A DNA stretch of 64,000 bases, from contig DDVI01000038.1 in NCBI GenBank assembly GCA_002345205.1, positions 5,470 to 69,469 on the forward strand, given 5' to 3'. This stretch comes from Bdellovibrionaceae bacterium UBA2316. GTDB taxonomy: Bacteria > Bdellovibrionota > Bdellovibrionia > Bdellovibrionales > Bdellovibrionaceae. The translations under genes and the position numbers were made by a program. Within the stretch, counting starts at the first letter, position 1. Each line of letters opens with the position of its first letter. The notes beneath the pieces were generated by a model. That model had not been told where the DNA came from, did not search any database, and saw nothing but the letters and a program-made list of their open reading frames with translations. This document shows, piece after piece, positions 43,931 to 52,133 of this stretch.

Positions 43931-44592
43931 GAAGATATCTCCTTGGATTTGTGTTTCTCATCTTTATATTTTTTTTCGATTCCATTTAAAATGACGTCTA
44001 GGCCATATTCAAATTCGGCCGCAAATGAATAACCTGGTTTCGTATAATAGCTAGTGATCATTTCGATCATGTTTGGAACCGTTTCGGGCGACAGACCAGA
44101 AAAAATTGACTCCGCCATATCCGAAATATCATTGGAATCATTCACGGGAACACTGCGCTCTTGAACAGCGAAACCATACACATAACTATCAAGCAACACA
44201 TACGAATGCGCCGTCAGCTCATGTGAAAATCCGCTTTTTAAGAAAAGTCCCAACATCTGATCGTGATGTTTTAATGTTTTAAGCCCGGGATTACGACGTG
44301 ACTCTAATAATCCAACGGCCCAAGGGTTTTTCTTAAGAACGTCTCGTAAAGAATAGCATCGCTGACGAAGACTTTGTTTCCAATCCGAGGGATCCGCGTT
44401 CCATTCAATCAATGCGAACGCATGATCAACAAGTGCATTTAAAATCTCGTCTTTATTTTTGAAGTGATGATACAGAGACATAGCTTCAATTTTTAGTTTG
44501 GCCGCAAGCCTACGCATGCTTAACGAATCCAGACCGTCTTTATTGGCCAATTGAATGGCCGCCGCAATGATCTTTTCTTTTTTAATGGCCAT
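43927..44592 (-). CDS. TetR family regulator
   Basis: A 221-residue repressor. The N-terminal HTH reads I-I-A-A-A-I-Q-L-A-N-K-D-G-L-D-S-L-S-M-R-R-L-A-A-K-L and S-L-Y-H-H-F-K-N-K-D-E-I-L; the rest resembles the TetR_C_1 ligand domain (A-V-G-L-L-E-S-R near 93, F-E-Y-G-L-D-V-I near 201). It is followed without gap by an oxidoreductase and lies opposite an outer-membrane protein gene. The two operators at 44637-44670 lie within its own promoter and the divergent one. Confidence 0.93.
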   Translation of the reverse strand: MAIKKEKIIAAAIQLANKDGLDSLSMRRLAAKLKIEAMSLYHHFKNKDEILNALVDHAFALIEWNADPSDWKQSLRQRCYSLRDVLKKNPWAVGLLESRRNPGLKTLKHHDQMLGLFLKSGFSHELTAHSYVLLDSYVYGFAVQERSVPVNDSNDISDMAESIFSGLSPETVPNMIEMITSYYTKPGYSFAAEFEYGLDVILNGIEKKYKDEKHKSKEISS

Positions 44593-44630
44593 ATGAATTA
44601 TCCTTTATAATCAATAGGATAGTCACTGAT

Positions 44631-44679
44631 TTGACTACCTTACATAGTAAGGTTATACTTACAGTGTAAGGTTAGTCAA
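44631..44679. promoter_or_regulatory. Symmetric overlapping divergent promoters with two TetR operators
   Basis: Plus promoter: TTGACT (44631-44636), 17 bases, TATACT (44654-44659). The 17-base spacer is exactly the palindrome ACCTTAC-ATA-GTAAGGT. Minus promoter: TTGACT (44679-44674), 16 bases, TATAAC (44657-44652), with CTTAC-AGT-GTAAG (44658-44670) filling its spacer. The two -10 boxes overlap. Centres of the two operators are 19 bases apart. This fits joint repression of both tetR and the 44714 gene. Confidence 0.85.
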
Positions 44680-44713
44680 ATAGTAAACACATAACGCATA
44701 CAACGAGGTCAAA

Positions 44714-45262
44714 ATGAAACATGCCTATCTGATGCTTTTGGTTTTTATCCTGCCTTTAACAAGTCCCGCAGTGACTGGATACAACGGGATCAATATGTCT
44801 ATCGGTGTCCATTATGGATCCACAACAAATCACGACAAAGATACCGACACGTCGACATCAAGTAAAAGCACGAATTTAACATTTGGATTGGGAACAAGCA
44901 GTTCTGAAGGGATATACCTTGGAACCATTTACGATCTATATTTAAAAAACAATGGTAATGGAAATTTACAAGATTCTAACCTAGGAATCAGCTTAGGGTT
45001 TACTGATAACGGTTGCTACTTAGCGTATCATCATTTTTTTAAGTCGGAATACCAAATCGATTCAACGACGATATATCAAGGTACCGGTATGGGTTTCGAT
45101 ATGGGCTATCAAGCCCGCATTGGCGCTGGGTTTTCATTAGGTGCGCAGTTTTCATATAAAAAAATAAATTTCAAAGACAAGATTGTAAATTCCGAAAAAT
45201 CTGGTGCCAACTATACACGAGAAACTATTTTACCGTCTTTAGTTTTTGGTTTTTCGTTCTAA
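44714..45262 (+). CDS. Outer-membrane beta-barrel protein
   Basis: A 182-residue protein with a Sec signal peptide and alternating strands such as N-M-S-I-G-V-H-Y-G-S, N-L-T-F-G-L-G-T-S, G-I-S-L-G-F-T and G-F-S-L-G-A-Q-F-S-Y-K-K, ending L-V-F-G-F-S-F with the terminal Phe required for barrel insertion. An eight-stranded barrel is likely. A Ser/Thr/Asp-rich loop (residues 36-55) faces outward. It starts 48 bases after the TetR-controlled promoter, which suggests a role in uptake or efflux of the inducing compound. Confidence 0.75.
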   Translation: MKHAYLMLLVFILPLTSPAVTGYNGINMSIGVHYGSTTNHDKDTDTSTSSKSTNLTFGLGTSSSEGIYLGTIYDLYLKNNGNGNLQDSNLGISLGFTDNGCYLAYHHFFKSEYQIDSTTIYQGTGMGFDMGYQARIGAGFSLGAQFSYKKINFKDKIVNSEKSGANYTRETILPSLVFGFSF

Positions 45263-45280
45263 GTAACCTTCCCCCAGAAT

Positions 45281-45306
45281 GGCTTGGCCTAGCTAGAAAC
45301 CAAGCC
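45281..45306. terminator. Hairpin after outer-membrane protein gene
   Basis: GGCTTGG and CCAAGCC flank a 12-base loop 19 bases past the stop at 45262. No T run follows, so it may be a weak terminator or just a stabilising hairpin. Confidence 0.35.
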
Positions 45307-45364
45307 CTTCAATGCGTTCTACCCGCCATAAATGAAATGAGTCGACCTGTTTCAACGATACAGA

Positions 45365-46264
45365 TTAACTTTCAGTTACTTGAAAACGATTTTGCATGAT
45401 TGGCGCCGACATTTCTATAAACATTTTCACCGCCGGTTGAACATAGGTCTGCGCTGGATATACAAAATGAATAGGACTTACATCCGATCGCCAATCTTTC
45501 AATATATGAACTAACTTCCCGGATTTTACATCGGATTCGCACAGAAATGATGGAATCAGCGCAATGCCTTCACCCAACAATGCGAAATCGCGCACCAAAT
45601 TAATATCGTTAACTACAATTCGATTTGGCAGCGAAACGGTCAGTGATTTTTTTGAACTTTTCAATTTCCAGCCCGGGGATGATACTGGACTAAAAACGAT
45701 ACAAGGGTGAGCGTTTAAATCGGCAGGAACTTTGGGAACTCCATTAACTTTTAGATACTTTGGCGACGCATAGACACTGAATGCAACTTCACCTACCTTT
45801 TTAGCAATTAACGATGAGTCTTTTAATTCACCTACACGAATCGCTAAATCGACTTGTTCTTCTATGAAATCAACAAATCGATCTATCAATAAAATTTCAA
45901 AATCAACCTCTGGGTATTTTTTCAAGAAGTTGCATGTTAGTTTCATCAGAATTTCACCTCCGATATCAACCGGAGCCGTGATTCTGAGCCTACCGTGCGG
46001 TCGGGCGTTTTCAGACCTAATTTCGCCTTCAGCTTTTAGTATTTCTTCGATGCCTTTAGTGGCTCGTTGATAAAAATGCTCTCCATCCTGAGTCAGTTGT
46101 AATTTGCGAGTCGAACGTTTCAATAAAGACGTTCCCAGACGCTTTTCTAAATTTGAGACCTTGGTGCTAACCGTGGATTTTGGCATATCCAGAACTCTGG
46201 CGGCGCCGATAAAACTGCCCTTCTGCACAACTCGAATAAAAATGGCTACTTCATTAAAATCCAT
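45365..46264 (-). CDS. LysR family transcriptional regulator (divergent from LigB-type dioxygenase)
   Basis: A 299-residue LysR protein: V-A-I-F-I-R-V-V-Q-K-G-S-F-I-G-A-A-R-V-L-D HTH, then V-S-T-K-V-S-N-L-E-K-R-L-G-T-S. Effector domain with I-T-A-P-V-D-I-G-G, L-A-I-R-V-G-E-L-K-D-S and G-E-G-I-A-L-I-P-S-F. It looks like a paralogue of the regulator at 32345-33238. It is divergent from the dioxygenase gene at 46408, which it most likely regulates. Confidence 0.92.
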   Translation of the reverse strand: MDFNEVAIFIRVVQKGSFIGAARVLDMPKSTVSTKVSNLEKRLGTSLLKRSTRKLQLTQDGEHFYQRATKGIEEILKAEGEIRSENARPHGRLRITAPVDIGGEILMKLTCNFLKKYPEVDFEILLIDRFVDFIEEQVDLAIRVGELKDSSLIAKKVGEVAFSVYASPKYLKVNGVPKVPADLNAHPCIVFSPVSSPGWKLKSSKKSLTVSLPNRIVVNDINLVRDFALLGEGIALIPSFLCESDVKSGKLVHILKDWRSDVSPIHFVYPAQTYVQPAVKMFIEMSAPIMQNRFQVTES

Positions 46265-46272
46265 AGGTTAAT

Positions 46273-46290
46273 TGTTCAATAGAATGAACA
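46273..46290. promoter_or_regulatory. Inverted repeat between LysR and dioxygenase genes
   Basis: TGTTCA-N6-TGAACA lies nine bases upstream of the LysR start, in the divergent gap. A second weaker AATAG/CTATT pair is at 46322-46346. Candidate LysR operator. Confidence 0.45.
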
Positions 46291-46407
46291 GTAAGTCTAT
46301 ATAATACCAACTATTAAACCCAATAGACTTCCGATACAATTCTATTATGGGCATAAATCCGACTGAAGTTATTTTTGGAAAACCATATGCATCGAGGATC
46401 TAAAAAA

Positions 46408-47304
46408 ATGGCTTCGATAAAAATGAATCGACGTGCAATACTGCTTACATTGGGTGCGGCATCAGTCGGACTTATAACAACGAGGTTCTTTATGATGAAC
46501 AAATTACTAGATGGATCTTCTACTCAGCGAATGCCGGTACTTTTTATTGGTCACGGCTCTCCCATGAATGCGATTGATACCAACCCCTATACTAAAACGT
46601 TAAATAAACTGGGCGCGGAACTGCCAAAACCAAAAGCTATTCTAGTTGTGTCAGCACACTGGATTACAAGTGGTACTTGGGTGACAGTGGCCACCCAACC
46701 GGAAACAATTCATGATTTTGGCGGCTTTCCCCAGGAATTGTTTGATGTTCAATATCCAGCACCGGGCAGTCCTGAAATTGCAAAACTAGTTCAAGATTCA
46801 ATTTCAAATCCAAAAGTTGGCGGTGATCAAGGCCAATGGGGACTAGATCATGGAACATGGTCAGTCTTGCGACATATGTATCCATTAGCTAATATTCCGG
46901 TTTTACAATTGAGTATTGATATGAAGCAACCCGCAGAATATCACATGAATATTGGACAACAGCTTTTAAAATTGCGCGATAAAGGCATATTGATAATGGG
47001 AAGTGGCAATCTAGTTCACAACCTAAGAAAAATCCGCTGGGAACCGAACTCAAAACCATTTGATTGGGCGGTCGAGTTTGACGAGTGGATAAAAAATAAA
47101 CTTATAGATGGTGACTATGATTCGGCAGTTAAAGCTTTTCACACAACCACCGCTGGCAAAATGAGTGTGCCGACGTTAGACCACTACTTGCCCATGCATT
47201 ACATTCTAGGCGCTGCAGATAAAAAAGATCAACTGAAGTTTGAATACGAAGAAATGCAAAATGGATCCATCTCTATGCGCAGTTTCAGTTTGGGTAGAGC
47301 CTAA
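46408..47304 (+). CDS. LigB-type extradiol dioxygenase (4,5-DOPA dioxygenase/YgiD family) with N-terminal leader
   Basis: A 298-residue protein with the LigB/DODA fold: V-L-F-I-G-H49-G-S-P-M-N and V-V-S-A-H84-W give metal ligands, and G-S-G-N-L-V-H-N-L-R a later His. Family members cleave catechols such as DOPA using iron or zinc at this site. Before the domain is a leader, M-N-R-R-A-I-L-L-T-L-G-A-A-S-V-G-L, with twin Arg at 8-9 and a hydrophobic stretch, suggesting Tat export or a membrane anchor; cytoplasmic YgiD lacks it. ATG 46408 follows GAGGA. Convergent with the LysR of the isonitrile operon. Confidence 0.85.
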   Translation: MASIKMNRRAILLTLGAASVGLITTRFFMMNKLLDGSSTQRMPVLFIGHGSPMNAIDTNPYTKTLNKLGAELPKPKAILVVSAHWITSGTWVTVATQPETIHDFGGFPQELFDVQYPAPGSPEIAKLVQDSISNPKVGGDQGQWGLDHGTWSVLRHMYPLANIPVLQLSIDMKQPAEYHMNIGQQLLKLRDKGILIMGSGNLVHNLRKIRWEPNSKPFDWAVEFDEWIKNKLIDGDYDSAVKAFHTTTAGKMSVPTLDHYLPMHYILGAADKKDQLKFEYEEMQNGSISMRSFSLGRA

Positions 47305-47305
47305 A

Positions 47306-48151
47306 TTATAAAACAAAACTGGCTAATCGGACCAGTTCTCGGCCAGCTCTGTTGGCCAAAACGTCCTTTCTATACGCGACAAAGATTTTATCTTCAAATA
47401 TTGGAAGTTTTGAATCGTAAGGAACTAAGTCGGCACCATCTGCTTTCGCTACACGTTCTGGCAGAATGCCTACGCCTTGCCCTGATAGAACCAGCGTTCG
47501 AATTAATTCAAGACTGTGACTGTTAATTAACTTCCAGTCTTTGAATTCTTTTGAATGTGTTCGTCCTAAGATATCTTGAATCTGCACCAAATTAACATCG
47601 GCAAAAATCCGCCTAGGAACCTGCGGACTGTTTCGTGCACGCCAGAACATCACGCGATCTTCACCCATTTTCCTTAAGACTAAATCTGGATGTCTAACGG
47701 GATTAACAACAAAACCAAGATCGATATCATAGGACACAATTCGTTCCGTGATCTTTCTTGAAAAATCATGAACCAAATTAATTTCAATTCCCGGTGCGGT
47801 TTCTTGCAAGCTTGTCAGAAATCGTGGCAACGTATACGCACCAACACTTTGATGACAGCCAATTTTAAAATGCCCTTGAAGAGTCTCTACCGATTGTCCT
47901 AGATCATGATGAATTTCGCTCCAAGAATCGATCAAACTATGAGCCTTCTTATAAAACAAAGTTCCTTGCTCGGTTGAAACAACGCCTTGTTTAGTTCTAT
48001 GAAAAAGCTTAACTCCCAATTTTTCTTCTAAGCGCTGCAAACTTAGAGTCAATGTTGGCTGAGTTATCCCCAGCCTAATTGCTGCTTTCGAGATATGGCG
48101 AGTTTGATATACTTCGATAAAATATTCGATCTCTGTTGGTGATGCTATCAT
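47306..48151 (-). CDS. LysR family regulator of isonitrile operon
   Basis: A 281-residue LysR protein: I-E-Y-F-I-E-V-Y-Q-T-R-H-I-S-K-A-A-I-R-L-G-I-T-Q-P-T-L-T-L-S-L-Q-R-L-E. The effector domain has I-G-C-H-Q-S-V-G-A-Y and G-Q-G-V-G-I-L-P. It starts 33 bases after the monooxygenase stop on the same strand and so is probably the last gene of the isnA-isnB-monooxygenase operon. In Pseudomonas the pvc cluster is likewise LysR-controlled (PtxR, PvcR). A CTATCATAGG motif at its start matches the inverted repeat at 51596-51621. Confidence 0.9.
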   Translation of the reverse strand: MIASPTEIEYFIEVYQTRHISKAAIRLGITQPTLTLSLQRLEEKLGVKLFHRTKQGVVSTEQGTLFYKKAHSLIDSWSEIHHDLGQSVETLQGHFKIGCHQSVGAYTLPRFLTSLQETAPGIEINLVHDFSRKITERIVSYDIDLGFVVNPVRHPDLVLRKMGEDRVMFWRARNSPQVPRRIFADVNLVQIQDILGRTHSKEFKDWKLINSHSLELIRTLVLSGQGVGILPERVAKADGADLVPYDSKLPIFEDKIFVAYRKDVLANRAGRELVRLASFVL

Positions 48152-48184
48152 AGGTTCAGGCTATCATGATTGAACAAATTTTGG

Positions 48185-49597
48185 CTACAACGAAAGCGTG
48201 TTCAAAAGTATTTCCATCTGATCGAGTCTTCCCACCGAATGAATGTAAGAATCAGGTCGGACAAGTATTGCTTGATTTGCATAGACAGAGTCGTCTTTGA
48301 TTTGAATTACATTTACGAATTCAGGCACATTTAAATTTTTTTTCAGGTCACCAAACACCAATAAAGTAAATTTCGTGTAATCTAAAAGTGAGTACAGTCT
48401 TGTTTTAGTTCCGTCGCTCGTCACCTCTTGATCAAACAAACGTGTTCCAATCAAACCGTCGCTGCCGTAGCGAATTCCCATGCCAGTAATATTTCCCGCA
48501 CGCTTTTGCACAATACGAACGTAGTCTTGTGCATGAGTTCCGCTTGTAGAAAATTTAGTTGCGCGAACTAATTCACCCGATGATTCTATTACACTTTGAG
48601 CCACTGGCTTACGTTCGTCTTCATAGCTGTGAAGAAGATTTTTTGAGGCGACGTTTTTTAAAACTAGGCTTAGCTTCCACATCAAGTTGAATGCGTCCGC
48701 AAGGCCTGTATTTAAACCTTGCCCACCGTTAACGGAATGTACGTGACTTGCATCACCTGCTAGAAAAACGCGATCGTTTACAAAAAAATTTTCAGCCACG
48801 GACTCTTTCACAGAAAACTGAGAGAACCATTCGATATGCTTAAATCGCAACGAATGCGGTTGCATCGCCCGATTGATCTTTGCCAGCGCGTCTTCAATAT
48901 TAAAATCTTTTGTATCCATGCGTATGTAAAAACGATCAATGTTTCCTTCTCTTGGAATCCACGCCACATCTGACGTCTCGGATTGAAATACAATAATTTC
49001 AGGAACTTTTTGAAAATCGGTTTCCACAACGCCGTCAATTACCGCCCATACGATTTGTGGACGCAGAATTTCAAATGGAACTTTAAACAACTCACGTACA
49101 AATGAACGTGATCCATCAGCACCGATGATATAACTCGATTGAATTTTATCACCATTAGATAAAGTCGTTAGGCATCCTTTCTGATTAATTTCGATATTAT
49201 CCACCGTAGTTAGACGTTTTACGGCCGAACCCAGTTCTTTTATCTTGGAATCCAAAAGTTTTTCCACATACGATTGGCCCAGCATCAAAAAATGTTTATG
49301 AAATGTACCCTCTAACTGATCCCACCAGGCTGACTGACGCGAAACAAATTTTCCGTCGGCCCACACTGAACTGGTGTTACAAGGCTTTCCCAATGGATAA
49401 AGATCTTTAAACAAATCTACTACTTCAAGTAGTTGCAACGTACGTGCATTTAAGGCGTCGGCTCTGCCTACGTCTATAGGTTTTTCCGATTTATCCACAA
49501 CTACTGTTTTTAAACCGGATAGCTGACCTAAGTAACCGCACATCAATCCAACTGGACCAGCACCTATAACAACAATATCTGCTGTTTGTGTAATCAT
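48185..49597 (-). CDS. FAD-dependent monooxygenase (phenol-hydroxylase type)
   Basis: A 470-residue class A flavin monooxygenase. G-A-G-P-V-G-L at 12-18 binds FAD; G-R-A-D-A-L-N-A-R-T-L-Q near 44 and G-A-D-G-S-R-S at 159-165 (DG motif) follow; G-D-A-S-H at 281-285 is the GD motif. The closing region resembles the thioredoxin-like tail of PheA/MhpA-type phenol hydroxylases. It would use NAD(P)H and O2 to hydroxylate an aromatic ring, here plausibly the phenol of a tyrosine-derived isonitrile. It overlaps isnB by four bases (ATGA). It is not related to PvcC, which has a different fold. Confidence 0.85.
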   Translation of the reverse strand: MITQTADIVVIGAGPVGLMCGYLGQLSGLKTVVVDKSEKPIDVGRADALNARTLQLLEVVDLFKDLYPLGKPCNTSSVWADGKFVSRQSAWWDQLEGTFHKHFLMLGQSYVEKLLDSKIKELGSAVKRLTTVDNIEINQKGCLTTLSNGDKIQSSYIIGADGSRSFVRELFKVPFEILRPQIVWAVIDGVVETDFQKVPEIIVFQSETSDVAWIPREGNIDRFYIRMDTKDFNIEDALAKINRAMQPHSLRFKHIEWFSQFSVKESVAENFFVNDRVFLAGDASHVHSVNGGQGLNTGLADAFNLMWKLSLVLKNVASKNLLHSYEDERKPVAQSVIESSGELVRATKFSTSGTHAQDYVRIVQKRAGNITGMGIRYGSDGLIGTRLFDQEVTSDGTKTRLYSLLDYTKFTLLVFGDLKKNLNVPEFVNVIQIKDDSVYANQAILVRPDSYIHSVGRLDQMEILLNTLSL

Positions 49598-50424
49598 TTG
49601 TGACTCACTAACCGGGGATTGTTTAACGGAGGATTGCTTAGAACATGGACTCGGCGCAGGTGGCGAGGCGCCTTTGTTTCAAACTCTTCACGACCGTGCA
49701 GTAGGGAAAAATTATCCGCGACAACAATGTCGCCTTCTTGCCATTCATGTGCGTAGTAGTTTTCCGGTGCGTACAAAGCGTCTCTTAACGTTTGGTGAAA
49801 CTCAGCGGCCTCGTCGCTACTGACCCCCGTGAAATCCAGAGTCGGTGGATTTATAAAATCACCGAACCCCTTTGCCGGCGGTTCATTATAACGAATAACG
49901 GAATGACCACGCAGCGGATGAGTATCAACAATTGGTGACACCGTCTTGCTATCATAGAATTCCATCTTACGCTGATAGTGACCAGTTACTTTTTCCCAAA
50001 GCTGCCTTGTGTTTGAGTCTGCATTTTCTAGGGCATTCACCGTATTTGAAAATGTCGTGCGGCCCCCTTGTCCTGATTTTGGGGCACGCACACAGTGAAA
50101 CAATTGAAATTCAGGAACTTGTTGGCGGTACATACCGTCCCAATGCAAAGGCACATAGTTGTTATCAAAGATATGATCTTCAGGATTATTGCGCTCGACT
50201 AATTCTAGAACTTTGCCGAAAGGCCACACACTGACTTCACCCCATTTTTCACAGTAGTTAGCAAAATCCTCGGCACCAGTAAATGTGCGGAAACCACGTA
50301 AAACAATTAGACGTTCATTCCACACTAGTTCCCGAAGCCAAGTTACATCGACTTCATGAATATTAATACCTTTGCCTTCAACGATAATTCCAAATGGTTT
50401 ACTAGGTCTGATTTCAGGCTTCAT
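49594..50424 (-). CDS. isnB: Fe(II)/2-oxoglutarate dioxygenase of PvcB/IsnB type (TauD fold)
   Basis: About 276 residues of the TauD/TfdA fold. H94-W-D96 and H243 (in S-L-L-H-G-R) form the iron facial triad; R-H-L-R-R-V-H supplies the 2-oxoglutarate Arg. F-G-I-I-V-E-G near the start and V-L-R-G-F match PvcB. In known pathways this enzyme desaturates (decarboxylates) the amino-acid isonitrile to a vinyl isonitrile or coumarin precursor. ATG 50424 follows GGAG; TTG 50439 would swallow that site. Overlaps isnA by 11 bases. Confidence 0.88.
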   Translation of the reverse strand: MKPEIRPSKPFGIIVEGKGINIHEVDVTWLRELVWNERLIVLRGFRTFTGAEDFANYCEKWGEVSVWPFGKVLELVERNNPEDHIFDNNYVPLHWDGMYRQQVPEFQLFHCVRAPKSGQGGRTTFSNTVNALENADSNTRQLWEKVTGHYQRKMEFYDSKTVSPIVDTHPLRGHSVIRYNEPPAKGFGDFINPPTLDFTGVSSDEAAEFHQTLRDALYAPENYYAHEWQEGDIVVADNFSLLHGREEFETKAPRHLRRVHVLSNPPLNNPRLVSHK

Positions 50425-51499
50425 TGTTGACTCCGTCAAGTTTTCGTAAGTCTTCTTTGTTGTTCAAAACATAGTGACTCGCGCGACCAAAACGGGTCAC
50501 TAGGCGTGCGCCTAGTGATTCTGCTTCCGATCGCTTCATTAATATATAACGTCCGTCCACCTGAACGGCGACTCCGTGCCACGGTGTTTGCCAGTTATCG
50601 GGCTCGATCATACGAATACCTAATTTTTTTGATCCACAGGTTTGTGGATGGATAGATAAACGAACTGAATCTGCAAATTGTTTTCCAACCAGTTCGCCCC
50701 ACGCTTTACTGCGTTGAATAACCAAGTAAGCACGAACTCTAGATTCCTTTTGCAGGCGTGTACGACTTTGCGTTTGTCCTGGCGCTAGCGCATCTTCAAA
50801 CAGGAAACGAGTTATGCCTAGGTACAAACGATGTGATTCTAAATCATCGACAGACGCATGGGCCTGTTTACCGCGACTAACAGACTCTTTTAGCAAATCT
50901 AAGGATTCACCAAACTCATGCATTAGCTGCATACGCATTTCATCAAAACTAAGATGGCCGTAAAGTTCTTCTAAATTAAATGTAGAAATCGAAGTTAACC
51001 CCAGCGTTTCAATCATTTTAGAGATTTCGTTCTGGTAGTTTGTTACATCGTCATCACGCATTCCCACGACATCACTGAATACACGACCATCCGAGCACAA
51101 AATAATACGTGCACCTGGCGAATAGTAATGTTGAATTCGATCACACAGCGACTGTAAGAATTCTAAAGCACAGCGTTCTGCCATATCAGGCAATGGACCC
51201 AAGACTTTTGCTAAATTAGGCGACTTACCCGGAAATGCTGGCAGAACAAACGTCACCGGTTGATTCTTCGATACCGCGGCCATGATTTTAGAAAGATGGG
51301 GGGCATGGCACTGATCACATGTGACTGAATCACACATTGTGTGTGGATCTGAAATACGGCGAAACTGCATTACGTCTATTAATATGTTCTTTGAAATTTG
51401 CTCTACCAAAGAACCTGACGAAATGTTTTCCCGCCATGTTCGAATGAATGATTCTGATTGATTCCCTTCGGTTATTTGTGATGCTTCTAAAAATGTCAT
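50414..51499 (-). CDS. isnA: Isonitrile synthase (PvcA/IsnA/DIT1 family)
   Basis: A 361-residue protein with the defining motifs: F-V-L-P-A-F-P-G-K-S-P-N (84-95), K-V-L-G-P-L-P-D-M-A-E, Y-Y-S-P-G-A-R-I-I-L-C-S-D-G-R-V-F-S-D (125-143), and R-L-S-I-H-P-Q near 290. These enzymes convert the amine of tyrosine or tryptophan to an isonitrile, taking the carbon from ribulose 5-phosphate. A Cys/His cluster (C56, C61, C64, H65, H68) lies before the core. GGGGGCG precedes the ATG. First gene of the operon. Tyrosine versus tryptophan specificity is not decided; the phenol-type hydroxylase favours tyrosine. Confidence 0.92.
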   Translation of the reverse strand: MTFLEASQITEGNQSESFIRTWRENISSGSLVEQISKNILIDVMQFRRISDPHTMCDSVTCDQCHAPHLSKIMAAVSKNQPVTFVLPAFPGKSPNLAKVLGPLPDMAERCALEFLQSLCDRIQHYYSPGARIILCSDGRVFSDVVGMRDDDVTNYQNEISKMIETLGLTSISTFNLEELYGHLSFDEMRMQLMHEFGESLDLLKESVSRGKQAHASVDDLESHRLYLGITRFLFEDALAPGQTQSRTRLQKESRVRAYLVIQRSKAWGELVGKQFADSVRLSIHPQTCGSKKLGIRMIEPDNWQTPWHGVAVQVDGRYILMKRSEAESLGARLVTRFGRASHYVLNNKEDLRKLDGVNNEA

Positions 51500-51595
51500 A
51501 ACGCCCCCGTTTCTAAAATCAATCTACTGTTAAGAGAGTCATAAATATAATAGATATAAAGTCATTCTATCATAAACGATATTTATAATATGAAA

Positions 51596-51621
51596 TCATC
51601 ATAGGTTTTTGCCTATGATGA
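51596..51621. promoter_or_regulatory. Perfect inverted repeat in divergent promoter of isonitrile operon
   Basis: TCATCATAGG and CCTATGATGA, 10-base perfect arms around TTTTTG, between isnA (start 51499) and the DOPA-dioxygenase gene (start 51675). CTATCATA recurs at 51568 and CTATCATAGG at 48145-48154, over the start of the operon's LysR gene. This supports it as the binding site of that regulator for both directions. Confidence 0.6.
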
Positions 51622-51674
51622 CCGACCGTTGAACTAATTTGATCAACACCTCCGGCCTGTCTATCATAAAACGT

Positions 51675-52031
51675 ATGAAATATTATCATGCGCATATCTA
51701 TTTTGAAGCTAACGATCTCAACCAAGCCTACCGCCTGTTTGAAACCACGAAAACTATGAATTTTTTCACTAAAGTAAAATTCCACGAAAAACCCGTCGGA
51801 CCACATCCTACAGGAATGGTAGAGCTTCACTTTACTGAATCCTGTTATGCCTCAGTAGAAAGCTGGGTGAAAACCAACTGCGGAACCCTAATTGCCATGA
51901 TCCACCAAGATACTGGTGATGATCTTAAGGACCACACCGAACATATTCACTGGCTAGATAAAAAACTGCCACTCGATTTTTCTTTTTTCGAATTAATTAA
52001 AACACGCCCAGATTTACGGATTAATCCATAA
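51675..52031 (+). CDS. DOPA 4,5-dioxygenase family protein (PF08883 type)
   Basis: A 118-residue protein that is wholly one PF08883 domain: Y-Y-H-A-H-I-Y-F-E near the start, H-E-K-P-V-G-P-H-P-T-G-M-V, then W-V-K-T-N-C-G-T-L-I-A-M-I-H-Q-D-T-G-D-D-L-K-D-H-T and W-L-D-K-K-L-P-L-D. His residues of H-A-H, G-P-H-P, I-H and D-H-T are the likely metal ligands. The family founder is the Amanita DOPA dioxygenase that makes muscaflavin and betalamic acid. It is divergent from isnA and shares its promoter region. ATG 51675 matches the domain start. Confidence 0.88.
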   Translation: MKYYHAHIYFEANDLNQAYRLFETTKTMNFFTKVKFHEKPVGPHPTGMVELHFTESCYASVESWVKTNCGTLIAMIHQDTGDDLKDHTEHIHWLDKKLPLDFSFFELIKTRPDLRINP

Positions 52032-52133
52032 TTTTTAAAAAGATACACCATTAAGTACCTACCCCACCATTTTGTGCTGACTTGTTAGTCGTCGCGTTTC
52101 GGTAAATACTAGTACGTGAACAAAGGAGTCTTT

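Noticed and set aside
48185..49597. Assignment of the flavin monooxygenase as PvcC
   Set aside because: PvcC belongs to the HpaB acyl-CoA-dehydrogenase-like fold. This protein has the GAGPVGL/DG/GD motifs of class A phenol hydroxylases, so only a similar step, not homology, can be claimed.
45365..52031. Betalain biosynthesis as a firm call from the two DOPA dioxygenases
   Set aside because: LigB/YgiD proteins are common and act on varied catechols; without isonitrile or betalamate data the product stays an inference.
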